Source: Streptomyces sp. GKU 895 (lineage in GTDB: Bacteria > Actinomycetota > Actinomycetes > Streptomycetales > Streptomycetaceae). Taken from it: a DNA stretch of 61,010 bases. Every line of letters begins with the position of its first letter. Position 1 is the first letter of the stretch. Below, piece after piece: positions 53,880 to 61,010 of this stretch. Made by a program: the position numbers and the translations under genes. The stretch lies in NCBI GenBank assembly GCA_002027195.1, contig MWJO01000040.1, forward strand, positions 1 through 61,010, read 5' to 3'. The notes under the pieces are model-generated. The model was not told the DNA's origin. It worked only from the letters and a program-made list of their open reading frames with translations, and made no database searches.

Positions 53880-53915
53880 GGACGGGCTGAGCCACGCAGT
53901 GTGCTCGGCCCGTCC
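53880..53915 (+). terminator. Terminator after the DUF3052 gene
   Basis: GGACGGGC (53880-53887) pairs with GCCCGTCC (53908-53915), with further TGAGC/GCTC pairing inside. It starts 18 bases after the stop and precedes the peroxiredoxin promoter. Confidence 0.75.
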
Positions 53916-53985
53916 ATCGGCCTGTCGTGATCGCTGCGTAGGGTGGGTCTCACCCGAACAGTCCCACCGAAAGGGATTCACGACG

Positions 53986-54444
53986 ATGGCGATCCAGGTC
54001 GGCGAAAAGGCCCCCGACTTCGAGCTCAAGGACAACCACGGTGCGACCGTGAAGCTGTCGGACTTCCGCGGCAGCAAGAACGTCGTCCTGCTCTTCTACC
54101 CCTTCGCCTTCACCGGGGTGTGCACCGGCGAGCTCTGCGAGCTGCGCGACAACCTGCCCCAGTTCTCCGACCGCGACACCCAGCTGCTCGCCGTCTCCAA
54201 CGACTCCATCCACACCCTGCGCGTCTTCGCCGAGCAGGAGGGCCTGGAGTACCCGCTGCTCAGCGACTTCTGGCCGCACGGCGAGGTCTCCCGCGCCTAC
54301 GGCGTCTTCGCTGAGGACAAGGGCTGCGCGGTGCGCGGCACCTTCGTCATCGACAAGGAGGGCGTGGTCCGCTGGACCGTCGTCAACGCGCTGCCCGACG
54401 CCCGTGACCTGAACGAGTACGTGAAGGCGCTCGACACCCTGTGA
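53986..54444 (+). CDS. Peroxiredoxin (AhpE-like)
   Basis: Thiol peroxidase of 152 residues that removes peroxides in the cytoplasm. The peroxidatic Cys is in YPFAFTGVCTGELCELRD (motif PxxxTxxC), followed by a second cysteine four residues on. VGEKAPDFELKDNHGATVKLSDFRG and FVIDKEGVVRWTVVN are the usual strands. Its 150-odd length and the second Cys so close fit the AhpE/one-Cys group. ATG at 53986 has AAGGGA upstream. It lies 113 bases before terD1 and may belong to the same stress-response block. Confidence 0.93.
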   Translation: MAIQVGEKAPDFELKDNHGATVKLSDFRGSKNVVLLFYPFAFTGVCTGELCELRDNLPQFSDRDTQLLAVSNDSIHTLRVFAEQEGLEYPLLSDFWPHGEVSRAYGVFAEDKGCAVRGTFVIDKEGVVRWTVVNALPDARDLNEYVKALDTL

Positions 54445-54557
54445 TTCTTCGGTTCCAAGGCCTGCGGGCCACGGGAACCCGTCACTAGGATCGAGTCGTT
54501 GATCCGGTACCAAACGCACGGCGGGGCTCCCCGCCCCTGGACACCAATGGAGGACTC

Positions 54558-55133
54558 GTGGGAGTCAGCCTCAGCAAGGGCGGCAACGTATCGCTGACCA
54601 AGGAGGCCCCCGGCCTGACCGCGGTCATCGTCGGTCTGGGGTGGGACGTCCGCACCACGACCGGCACGGACTTCGACCTCGACGCCAGCGCGCTGCTGCT
54701 GAACAGCTCGGGCAAGGTCAGCAGCGACGCCAACTTCGTCTTCTTCAACAACCTCAAGAGCCCCGACGGCTCCGTCGAGCACACCGGCGACAACATCACC
54801 GGTGAGGGCGAGGGCGACGACGAGCAGATCAAGGTCAACCTCGCGGCCGTCCCGGCCGACATCGAGAAGATCGTGTTCCCGGTCTCGATCTACGACGCCG
54901 AGAACCGCCAGCAGTCCTTCGGCCAGGTCCGCAACGCGTTCATCCGCGTCGTGAACCAGGCGGGCGAGGCGGAGATCGCCCGCTACGACCTCTCCGAGGA
55001 CGCCTCCACCGAGACCGCCATGGTCTTCGGCGAGCTGTACCGGCACGGCGCGGAGTGGAAGTTCCGCGCCATCGGCCAGGGCTACGCCTCGGGCCTGCGC
55101 GGCATCGCGCAGGACTTCGGCGTCAACGTCTGA
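54558..55133 (+). CDS. TerD-family protein 1
   Basis: Cytosolic calcium-binding protein of 191 residues of the tellurium-resistance family; such proteins take part in a broad metal and stress response rather than only tellurite tolerance. MGVSLSKGGNVSLTK opens the fold; the Ca sites are in TDFDLDASALLL and GDNITGEGEGDDEQI. YASGLRGIAQDFGVNV is the normal end. The GTG follows GGAGG. It forms a tandem pair with the paralogue at 55265, 131 bases downstream. Confidence 0.95.
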   Translation: MGVSLSKGGNVSLTKEAPGLTAVIVGLGWDVRTTTGTDFDLDASALLLNSSGKVSSDANFVFFNNLKSPDGSVEHTGDNITGEGEGDDEQIKVNLAAVPADIEKIVFPVSIYDAENRQQSFGQVRNAFIRVVNQAGEAEIARYDLSEDASTETAMVFGELYRHGAEWKFRAIGQGYASGLRGIAQDFGVNV

Positions 55134-55264
55134 CGTCGGCAATGTTCCACGGCTGAGTCGTGACCTTCCCGGACACGACATTGCCGGATCCGGCGCCGTA
55201 CGGTTTGCGTGCGGCGCCGGACGCGCACCACAACAAAAAAGGCACCACGGGGAGGACCAGCATC

Positions 55265-55840
55265 ATGGGCGTCACGCTCGCCAAGGGGGGCAACGTCTCC
55301 CTGTCCAAGGCCGCACCCAACCTCACACAGGTGATGGTCGGTCTCGGCTGGGACGCACGCTCCACCACCGGAGCCGACTTCGACCTCGACGCCAGCGCGC
55401 TGATGTGCGCCGGGGGGCGGGTCATGGGTGACGAGTGGTTCATCTTCTACAACCAGCTCAAGAGCCCGGACGGCTCGGTGGAGCACACCGGCGACAACCT
55501 CACCGGTGAGGGCGAGGGCGACGACGAGTCGATCCTGATCGACCTCTCCAAGGTCCCCGCCGGATGCGACAAGATCGTTTTCCCGGTCTCGATCCACATG
55601 GCCGACGAGCGCGGCCAGACCTTCGGCCAGGTCAGCAACGCCTTCATCCGGGTGGTGAACCAGGCGGACGGCCAGGAACTCGCCCGCTACGACCTCTCCG
55701 AGGACGCCTCCACCGAGACCGCGATGATCTTCGGCGAGGTCTACCGCTACGGCGGCGAGTGGAAGTTCAGGGCCGTCGGGCAGGGGTACGCGTCCGGTCT
55801 GCGGGGCATCGCCCTGGACTTCGGGGTCAACGTCTCATAA
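55265..55840 (+). CDS. TerD-family protein 2
   Basis: Paralogue of the previous protein, 191 residues. Both Ca-binding segments are kept (ADFDLDASALMC, GDNLTGEGEGDDESI), and the end is YASGLRGIALDFGVNVS. Most differences lie in the loop after the first site (CAGGRVMGDEWFIFY), which may tune partners. The ATG at 55265 follows GGGGAGGA; an upstream in-frame start lacks one. The stop TAA lies inside a perfect 18-bp palindrome. Confidence 0.95.
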   Translation: MGVTLAKGGNVSLSKAAPNLTQVMVGLGWDARSTTGADFDLDASALMCAGGRVMGDEWFIFYNQLKSPDGSVEHTGDNLTGEGEGDDESILIDLSKVPAGCDKIVFPVSIHMADERGQTFGQVSNAFIRVVNQADGQELARYDLSEDASTETAMIFGEVYRYGGEWKFRAVGQGYASGLRGIALDFGVNVS

Positions 55841-55851
55841 CGCGTTATGAG
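55834..55851. promoter_or_regulatory. Perfect 18-bp palindrome across the terD2 stop
   Basis: CTCATAACGCGTTATGAG is exactly symmetric with no loop, so it suits a dimeric DNA-binding protein better than a hairpin terminator. It sits 115 bases upstream of the DUF475 gene and is A+T-rich for this genome. Confidence 0.6.
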
Positions 55852-55897
55852 CAAAAGCCGGTCCCCAGTGGGCGGCGAAGACGTCGGGTCTAGACTT

Positions 55898-55922
55898 CGG
55901 CTTCAAAGTCTTCGTAAAGCCG
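55898..55922 (+). other. Small stem-loop upstream of the DUF475 gene
   Basis: CGGCTT (55898-55903) pairs with AAGCCG (55917-55922) around 13 bases. I looked here for a yybP-ykoY-type manganese riboswitch, common before TerC-family genes elsewhere, and did not see its conserved core. Confidence 0.3.
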
Positions 55923-55965
55923 AGTACGGCGCGGGGGAGACCCGTACACAAGGATTGGGTAGCCA

Positions 55966-57111
55966 GTGGTTCTGAAAACCTTCGGTTGGTCGTTCGCGAT
56001 CACCGTGCTCGGCCTCGTCGCGGCGGTCTTCTACGGGGGGTGGGAGGCCTTCGGCATCGTGGCGATCCTCTCGATCCTGGAGATCTCGCTGTCCTTCGAC
56101 AACGCGGTGGTCAACGCCGGGATCCTGAAGAAGATGAATGCCTTCTGGCAGAAGATCTTCCTCACCGTCGGTGTCCTCATCGCGGTCTTCGGCATGCGGC
56201 TGGTGTTCCCGGTCGTCATCGTCGCGATCAGCGCCAGCATGGGCCCGATCGAGGCCGTCGACCTCGCGCTCAACAACAAGGACCGGTACCAGGAACTCGT
56301 CACCGACGCCCACCCGGCGATCGCCGCGTTCGGTGGCATGTTCCTGCTGATGATCTTCCTCGACTTCATCTTCGAGGACCGGGACATCCAGTGGCTGCGC
56401 TGGATCGAGCGCCCGCTCGCCAAGCTCGGCAAGGTCGACATGCTGTCGGTCTGCATCGCGCTGATCGTCCTGCTCATCACCGCGTTCACCTTCGCCACCC
56501 ACGCCCACCAGCACGGCGGCGCCCATGTCGACAAGGCACAGACCGTCCTGATCTCCGGCATCGCCGGCCTGATCACGTACATGGTCGTCGGCGGACTCTC
56601 CGGCTACTTCGAGGACAAGCTCGAGGAAGAGGAGGAGCGGGAGCACGAGGAAGAGGAAGAGGCCGCGCGCACGGGCAAGAAGAAGCCCGCCGTCGTCCTC
56701 GCCGGCCAGGCCGCGTTCTTCATGTTCCTCTACCTCGAGGTCCTCGACGCGTCCTTCTCCTTCGACGGTGTCATCGGCGCCTTCGCCATCACCAACGACA
56801 TCGTCCTGATGGCCCTCGGCCTCGGCATCGGCGCCATGTACGTCCGGTCGCTGACGGTCTACCTGGTCCGCCAGGGCACCCTCGACGACTACGTCTACCT
56901 GGAGCACGGCGCGCACTACGCGATCGGCGCGCTGGCCGTGATCCTCATGGTCACCATCCAGTACGAGATCAACGAGGTCATCACCGGCCTCGTCGGCGTC
57001 GTCCTCATCGCCTGGTCCTTCTGGTCCTCCGTACGCCGCAACAAGGCTCTGGCGGCGGCCGAGGGAAACGCGGGCTCGGACGAGAAGACTGAGGTCTCGT
57101 CCGGGGTGTGA
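55966..57111 (+). CDS. DUF475 (TerC-like) integral membrane protein
   Basis: Membrane protein of 381 residues with about eight hydrophobic segments, related to TerC. Two similar halves carry acidic membrane residues: SILEISLSFDNAVVNAGIL and YLEVLDASFSFDGVIGAFAITND. The central cytoplasmic loop is strongly charged (EDKLEEEEEREHEEEEEAARTGKKK). TerC relatives act in metal handling, for example Mn export, and are thought to form a membrane complex with TerD proteins. GTG at 55966. It follows the two terD genes on the same strand and ends in a good terminator. Confidence 0.92.
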   Translation: MVLKTFGWSFAITVLGLVAAVFYGGWEAFGIVAILSILEISLSFDNAVVNAGILKKMNAFWQKIFLTVGVLIAVFGMRLVFPVVIVAISASMGPIEAVDLALNNKDRYQELVTDAHPAIAAFGGMFLLMIFLDFIFEDRDIQWLRWIERPLAKLGKVDMLSVCIALIVLLITAFTFATHAHQHGGAHVDKAQTVLISGIAGLITYMVVGGLSGYFEDKLEEEEEREHEEEEEAARTGKKKPAVVLAGQAAFFMFLYLEVLDASFSFDGVIGAFAITNDIVLMALGLGIGAMYVRSLTVYLVRQGTLDDYVYLEHGAHYAIGALAVILMVTIQYEINEVITGLVGVVLIAWSFWSSVRRNKALAAAEGNAGSDEKTEVSSGV

Positions 57112-57141
57112 CACCCCTCGGGCTGAGGGAACGCTCTGAGC

Positions 57142-57176
57142 GGGGCGGCATCGAGGCGGGTCCTCGACGCCGCCCC
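57142..57176 (+). terminator. Terminator after the DUF475 gene
   Basis: GGGGCGGC (57142-57149) pairs with GCCGCCCC (57169-57176) and TCGAGG with CCTCGA inside, one mismatch, 5-base loop. It starts 30 bases after the stop. Confidence 0.8.
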
Positions 57177-57231
57177 GTCGGTGTCTGACAATGAGGTCCG
57201 CAGTGCAGCGGCCGGTGAGGTGGGGGCGGTA

Positions 57232-57969
57232 ATGGGCTTCTTGGACGGACTCTGGCCCGGACGCGCGGTCGAGTTCGACTCGGGCAGCGCGGCGAGCAAC
57301 GCGATCGAGCTGACCAAACGGCACGACCGGGTGTCCCTGACCAAGCAGGGGGCGGAGACCGGGCATCTGCGCATCAACCTCGCCTGGCGCATGCGGACGT
57401 CCGACATCGGCGGCAACCAGCGGGAGTCGCTGCTGCGGCACCCCTTCCGGGCGCTCAAGCCGCCGGAGGTCATAGGACACAGCCAGAGCATGGTCAACGT
57501 CGACCTCGACCTGGGGTGCCTGTACGAGCTGACGGACGGCTCCAAGGGCGTCGTACAACCCCTCGGCGGCCTCTTCGGGGACGTCAACTCACCGCCGTAC
57601 GTGAAGCTCAGCGGCGACGACCGGTTCGGGTCGGCGTCCGGCGAGACGGTGTACGTCAACCTCGACCACCGGGACTCCATCAAGCGGATCCTGGTGTTCG
57701 TCTACATCTACGACCAGACGCCGGCCTTCGACCGGACCCACGCGAGCGTGACGCTGTATCCGAGCAACGGGCCGCGGATCGAGATAGGCCTCGACGAGCG
57801 GCATCCCCAGGCCCGGTCCTGTGCCGTGGTGATGATCGAGAACGTGAAGGGGGAGATCATCGTGCGGCGTGAGGTGAAGTTCGTGTACGGGTTCCAGGCG
57901 GAGCTGGATCGGTTGTACGGGTGGGGGCTGCAGTGGGGGCGGGGGTACAAGACCAAGGCGGAGCGGTGA
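57232..57969 (+). CDS. TerD-superfamily protein, TerA-like
   Basis: Protein of 245 residues in the same fold family but divergent. The segment VNVDLDLGCLYELTDG replaces the DxDLDAS Ca site, and VKLSGDDRFGSASGETVYVNLD stands for the second. The C-terminal half (RILVFVYIYDQTPAFDRTHASVTLYPSNG) resembles TerA-type proteins. I chose the ATG at 57232 (MGFLDGLWPG), behind GTGGGGG; the GTG at 57181 would add 17 residues. It converges on terD3 across the repeat element. Confidence 0.85.
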   Translation: MGFLDGLWPGRAVEFDSGSAASNAIELTKRHDRVSLTKQGAETGHLRINLAWRMRTSDIGGNQRESLLRHPFRALKPPEVIGHSQSMVNVDLDLGCLYELTDGSKGVVQPLGGLFGDVNSPPYVKLSGDDRFGSASGETVYVNLDHRDSIKRILVFVYIYDQTPAFDRTHASVTLYPSNGPRIEIGLDERHPQARSCAVVMIENVKGEIIVRREVKFVYGFQAELDRLYGWGLQWGRGYKTKAER

Positions 57970-58062
57970 GGTTCGCCCAAGAGCTCGGGGGTCATGCCGT
58001 GGGGCGGGTGCGGGTGCGTCGTGGTTTCTCGCGCAGTTCCCCGCGACCCTGGGGAAGTCCCC
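57970..58062. repeat. Streptomyces intergenic repeat, copy B (between convergent ter genes)
   Basis: Read on the minus strand the gap contains GTCGCGGGGAACTGCGCGAG followed by AAACCACGACGCACCCGCAC. It matches copy A (44206-44265) in the GCGGGGAACTGCGCGA core. The element fills the whole gap between the TerA-like gene and terD3. Confidence 0.65.
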
Positions 58063-58863
58063 TCAGCGCCCGATGAATTGGGGGCCCTGGGGAGGGAGCC
58101 GGAAGTCCGGGTCCAGTGTGGCGCCGGCCGGGACCGCGGCCGGCGGCTGCGGGTAGCCGTACGCCGGCTGGCTGGTGGGCTGGGGGTAGCCGTACGCCGG
58201 TTGGGTCGCCGGAGGCTGCTGCGGGTAGCCGTAGGCCGGCTGTTGCGGAACCGCGGTCGGCTGTTCCGGGGGGAGGGGCTGGGAGGCCTCCGGGGTCGGA
58301 ACCGGCTCCTCCGCGGCCTCCGAGTCGTCCACCGAGATGCCGAAATCGCTGGCCAGGCCCTTCAGGCCGTCCGAGTAGCCCTCGCCCAGGGCGCGGAACT
58401 TCCAGCCCTCCCCGCGGCGGTACAGCTCCCCGCAGATCAGGGCCGTCTCACGGCCGGTCTCCGGCTTGATGTCGAAGTAGGCCAGCGGCTCGGCGTCGGC
58501 GACCGCGGCGTCGTACAGCAGGATGCGCAGCCCGCGTACGGTGTCGAACGTGACGCCGTCCGCCGATGCGACCAGCAGAATCTGGCCGACGCCGGGCTCG
58601 ACACCGGAGAGATCTGTCTGGATCGTGTCGGTGAGGCCCTCGGCGACCCGCTTCTTGCCGAGCCGCCACACCTTCCCGGAGGGGTGCCGGGGCTGGTTGT
58701 AGAAGACAAAGTCCTCGTCGGAACGTACGCGGCCGTCGGGGCCGAGGAGCAGCGCGGAGGCGTCGACATCCGGGACCCCCTGCCCGGGCGTCCAGCGCAC
58801 CACGGCGCGCACCGTGGTGACATCGAGCGGGACGTTCGACCCCTTCAGCATGGCGTGCGTCAT
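58063..58863 (-). CDS. TerD-family protein 3 with QPAYGYPQ-repeat tail
   Basis: TerD fold (about residues 1-178) plus an 85-residue Pro/Gln/Tyr-rich tail; 266 residues in total. The N-terminus MLKGSNVPLD and PDVDASALLLGPDG keep part of the first Ca site. The second is lost: the GDNxTGxGxGDDE loop is replaced by GKKRVAEGLTDTIQ. The tail has four repeats such as QPAYGYPQP. The GRETALICGELYRRGEGWKFRALGEGYSDGLKGL core is otherwise normal. It is divergent from the biosynthetic genes, so its promoter may be shared with them. Confidence 0.92.
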   Translation of the reverse strand: MTHAMLKGSNVPLDVTTVRAVVRWTPGQGVPDVDASALLLGPDGRVRSDEDFVFYNQPRHPSGKVWRLGKKRVAEGLTDTIQTDLSGVEPGVGQILLVASADGVTFDTVRGLRILLYDAAVADAEPLAYFDIKPETGRETALICGELYRRGEGWKFRALGEGYSDGLKGLASDFGISVDDSEAAEEPVPTPEASQPLPPEQPTAVPQQPAYGYPQQPPATQPAYGYPQPTSQPAYGYPQPPAAVPAGATLDPDFRLPPQGPQFIGR

Positions 58864-59085
58864 GCGGTCATCCTGCCTTCTCGGTCCTGGTCACGACAAC
58901 GCGGGGTGGTGCTGGACTCGGACTGCTCGACGTGGGTACCCGACAATGGTCTCCACACGGTTGTCCCCGCGGGCGTTACCTGAAATTCATGCCCGACGGG
59001 AACCCCTGACATGGCTCGGTACGTACTATTACCGGCCACCTGTTCTCAAAATCCACAGGCTTACCTTGCGCCACGGGGGAGTTTT
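58864..59085. other. Divergent promoter region between terD3 and the Ter biosynthetic genes
   Basis: The 222 bases hold two promoters by position, but I cannot assign them firmly. GGTACGTACTATTACCGG near 59018-59035 is A+T-rich and a possible -10 region for the rightward genes. The ATG at 59086 is preceded by GGGGGAG. Confidence 0.4.
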
Positions 59086-60252
59086 ATGCGTCATTTCGGG
59101 CACATCGCCCCTGAGGTGCGGCAGCGCCTCTTCCATCGCGAGCCCTGCGCGTTCGACGCGGACTCGCCGGCCCGGCTGCTCTCCGCGGCCCTGGGCGCCA
59201 CGCTGTACAGCCCGGCCACCCGGCCCCGGCTGGCCGACGACATCGTCAAGCAGACCGGTCGCGGCGTGGTCTCGATGGTGCTGTGCCTGGAGGACTCCAT
59301 CGGTGACGAGGACGTCGCCGCCGGTGAGGAGAACCTGGTCCGGCAGTTCGCCGACCTCGCCGCCCGCCAGGACGTCGAGCCGCCCCTGCTGTTCATCCGG
59401 GTCCGGACCCCCGAGCAGATCCCCGACCTCGTCCAGCGCCTCGGCGGGACGGTCCGGCTGCTGTCCGGGTTCGTGTTCCCCAAGTTCACCGAGGAGCGCG
59501 GCATCCCCTTCCTGGAGGCCCTCGCCACCGCCGAGCACGCGAGCGGCCGCCGGCTCTTCGGCATGCCCGTCCTCGAAACCCCCGAGCTGATGTACCGCGA
59601 GTCGCGCGTCGACGCCCTGGAGGGCATCGCCCGCGCCGTCGACAAGTACCGCGACCGCGTCCTCGCCCTGCGCCTCGGCGTCACCGACTTCTGCTCCTCG
59701 TACGGCCTGCGCAGAGCCCCCGACATGACGGCCTACGACGTCCAGATCGTCGCCTCCGTGATCGCCGACGTGGTCAACATGCTGGGCCGTGCCGACGGCA
59801 CCGGGTTCACCGTGACCGGCCCTGTCTGGGAGTACTTCCGCGTTCCCGAGCGCATGTTCAAGCCGCTGCTGCGGACCAGTCCCTTCCTGGAGGGGCAGGC
59901 CGTGGAACTGCGCGAGAAACTGATAGAGCACGCCATGGACGGTCTGCTGCGGGAGATCTCCCTCGACCACGCCAACGGCCTGCTGGGAAAGACCTGCATC
60001 CACCCCTCCCACGTGCCGGCGGTGCACGCACTGTCCGTCGTCAGTCACGAGGAGTACAGCGACGCGGCCGACATCCTGCGGCCCGAGCGAGGCGGCGGAG
60101 GCGTCCTGCGCTCGCAGTACACGAACAAGATGAACGAGGTGAAGCCGCACCGCGCCTGGGCCGAGCGGACCATGCTGCGCGCGGAGGTCTTCGGCGTCGC
60201 CAACGAGGACGTCAGCTTCGTCGACCTGCTCGCCGCCGGAATACCCGGCTGA
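59086..60252 (+). CDS. Ter-linked TIM-barrel C-C bond lyase (CitE/HpcH-like)
   Basis: Protein of 388 residues with the CitE/HpcH aldolase fold. Barrel strands include VVSMVLCLEDSIGDED (acidic metal site), LLFIRVRTPEQI, LSGFVFPKF, LFGMPVLETPELMYRE (second acidic ligand) and VLALRLGVTDFCSSYGLRR. GKTCIHPSHVPAVHALSVV is the family end. The ATG at 59086 (MRHFGHIAPEV) follows GGGGGAG; a longer in-frame start exists without one. In comparative-genomic work on Ter systems this family heads an operon with a phosphoribosyltransferase, as here. Chemistry: cleavage or formation of a C-C bond, substrate unknown. Confidence 0.88.
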   Translation: MRHFGHIAPEVRQRLFHREPCAFDADSPARLLSAALGATLYSPATRPRLADDIVKQTGRGVVSMVLCLEDSIGDEDVAAGEENLVRQFADLAARQDVEPPLLFIRVRTPEQIPDLVQRLGGTVRLLSGFVFPKFTEERGIPFLEALATAEHASGRRLFGMPVLETPELMYRESRVDALEGIARAVDKYRDRVLALRLGVTDFCSSYGLRRAPDMTAYDVQIVASVIADVVNMLGRADGTGFTVTGPVWEYFRVPERMFKPLLRTSPFLEGQAVELREKLIEHAMDGLLREISLDHANGLLGKTCIHPSHVPAVHALSVVSHEEYSDAADILRPERGGGGVLRSQYTNKMNEVKPHRAWAERTMLRAEVFGVANEDVSFVDLLAAGIPG

Positions 60253-60272
60253 AGCTCCGATTCAAGGGACGC

Positions 60273-60980
60273 ATGAACAACGCAGTGAACAGCAGGGTGC
60301 CGGACACCATCTGGTCCGGCACCTGGGTCGCCGAGCGCCTCGGGGTCGAACTCGTCGGCGACGAGGGTCTGACCGACCTCCTCGGCCTGGCCCTGCGCCG
60401 CAACCCCAAGCGGGCCCACCTCCTCGTCTCCCACGTGCTCGGCAAGCACGTACCGCAGTCACCGACGGTGGTGTACAGCCATGGCTTCGCCCTCGGCCGC
60501 CGGGTGCGCGACCTGCTCGGCGAGGAGGCGGCCACCGCGGTCGTCCTCGGCTACGCGGAGACCGCGACGGGCCTCGGCCACTCGGTCGCCGACGGCCTGG
60601 GCCTCGCCCCCTACCTCCACTCGACGCGCCGCCCGGTCGCCGGGGTCGCCCCGGCGGGCGGCTTCGAGGAGTCCCACTCCCACGCGACGTCCCATCTGCT
60701 GCTGCCGGAGGACGCGGGGCTGCTGGCCGGGGACGGCCCGCTGGTGCTGGTCGACGACGAGTTCTCGACGGGCAACACGGTCCTGAACACGATCAGGGAC
60801 CTGCACGCGCGGTATCCGCGGGGCAGGTATGTGGTCGTGGCACTGGTCGACATGCGGTCGGAGGCGGACGCGGGGCGCCTGGAGGAGTTCGCGCGGGAGA
60901 TAGGCGCGCGGGTGGACCTGGTGGCGGCGGCGTCGGGGTACGCGAAGGTGCAGACGTCGTTCGTGTTGGAGAGCGACTGA
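60273..60980 (+). CDS. Ter-linked phosphoribosyltransferase
   Basis: Type I PRTase fold, 235 residues. The PRPP-binding loop is LVLVDDEFSTGNTVLNTI (about residues 155-172), followed by VVVALVDMRSEADAG. An upstream Gly-rich part (TVVYSHGFALGRRVRDLLG) holds the pyrophosphate region. Such proteins are expected to add a ribosyl phosphate to a base or similar acceptor. AAGGGA lies four bases before the ATG. It comes 20 bases after the lyase gene, so they form one operon that goes on past the right edge of the window (remaining 30 bases uninformative). Confidence 0.9.
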   Translation: MNNAVNSRVPDTIWSGTWVAERLGVELVGDEGLTDLLGLALRRNPKRAHLLVSHVLGKHVPQSPTVVYSHGFALGRRVRDLLGEEAATAVVLGYAETATGLGHSVADGLGLAPYLHSTRRPVAGVAPAGGFEESHSHATSHLLLPEDAGLLAGDGPLVLVDDEFSTGNTVLNTIRDLHARYPRGRYVVVALVDMRSEADAGRLEEFAREIGARVDLVAAASGYAKVQTSFVLESD

Positions 60981-61010
60981 TGTAGTGCCGGGAAGGGTTG
61001 TCGGTCGACT

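Noticed and set aside
55841..55965. yybP-ykoY manganese riboswitch before the TerC-like gene
   Set aside because: Only a small 6-bp stem-loop is present; the conserved riboswitch core is not visible.

Overview
The window is about 72 to 74 percent G+C by eye, with strong third-position GC bias, many GTG starts and 4-base ATGA/GTGA stop-start overlaps. It carries the fasR-fabD-fabH-acpP-fabF cluster, a homodimeric AceE and tandem TerD genes. Together these point to the core chromosome of a Streptomyces or very close relative. I see no rRNA, tRNA, CRISPR array, transposase or phage gene.

Layout. (1) 1-1447: a PLP aminotransferase cut by the left edge. (2) 1610-16320: a sugar uptake and catabolism island. 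Leftward run an aldose 1-epimerase, a complete ChvE/GguA/GguB-type ABC importer, a TIM-barrel protein of unknown function, a zinc dehydrogenase and a galactonate-dehydratase-like enolase-superfamily enzyme. Rightward run a LacI-family regulator and a complete YtfQ/YtfR/YtfT/YjfF-type (galactofuranose-like) importer. A palindromic motif, TTCGAWATWTCGG, lies before three of the operons, and a near-ideal lac operator lies before the lacI-family gene. (3) 16453-34834: mixed accessory and housekeeping genes: a zinc-ribbon membrane protein, a MarR/CurA/Ohr group, two translationally coupled hydrolases, membrane proteins, a peptidase-C15-like exported protein that lacks its catalytic cysteine, LysR and TetR regulators, a GH3 beta-glucosidase, a second aldose epimerase and an SGNH lipoprotein. 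(4) 35103-40592: DUF3145 and the type II fatty acid synthase operon with its regulator FasR. (5) 40667-50254: pirin, serine hydrolase, GNAT, a MerR/aldo-keto reductase pair, DUF4429, DUF1023, a TetR/MFS pair and a potassium-channel-like protein. (6) 50349-54444: aceE, DUF3052 and a peroxiredoxin. (7) 54558-60980: a tellurium-resistance-type (Ter) island with three TerD paralogues, a DUF475/TerC-like membrane protein and a TerA-like protein. At its right end begins the Ter-linked biosynthetic operon (CitE-like TIM-barrel C-C lyase followed by a PRPP-binding phosphoribosyltransferase), which continues past the window.

How the genes work together. The sugar island can bind, import, mutarotate and oxidise an aldose or aldonate, with local LacI control and a second, unidentified regulator. 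The fab operon makes malonyl-ACP, starts chains (FabH), carries them (ACP) and elongates them (FabF) under FasR. The Ter island combines cytosolic calcium-binding TerD proteins, a membrane partner and enzymes that comparative genomics has linked to a nucleoside-like metabolite.

Caution on sequence quality. At least eight single-base insertions or deletions, mostly in G or C runs, break otherwise well conserved genes (15182-15186, 23906-23912, 24325-24326, 26919-26937, 38660-38662, 41224-41227, 41921-41924, 49544-49549), and a ninth is possible at 104-106. One of these genes is fabD, which is essential. I therefore read them as sequencing errors rather than biology and have annotated the genes across the breaks.
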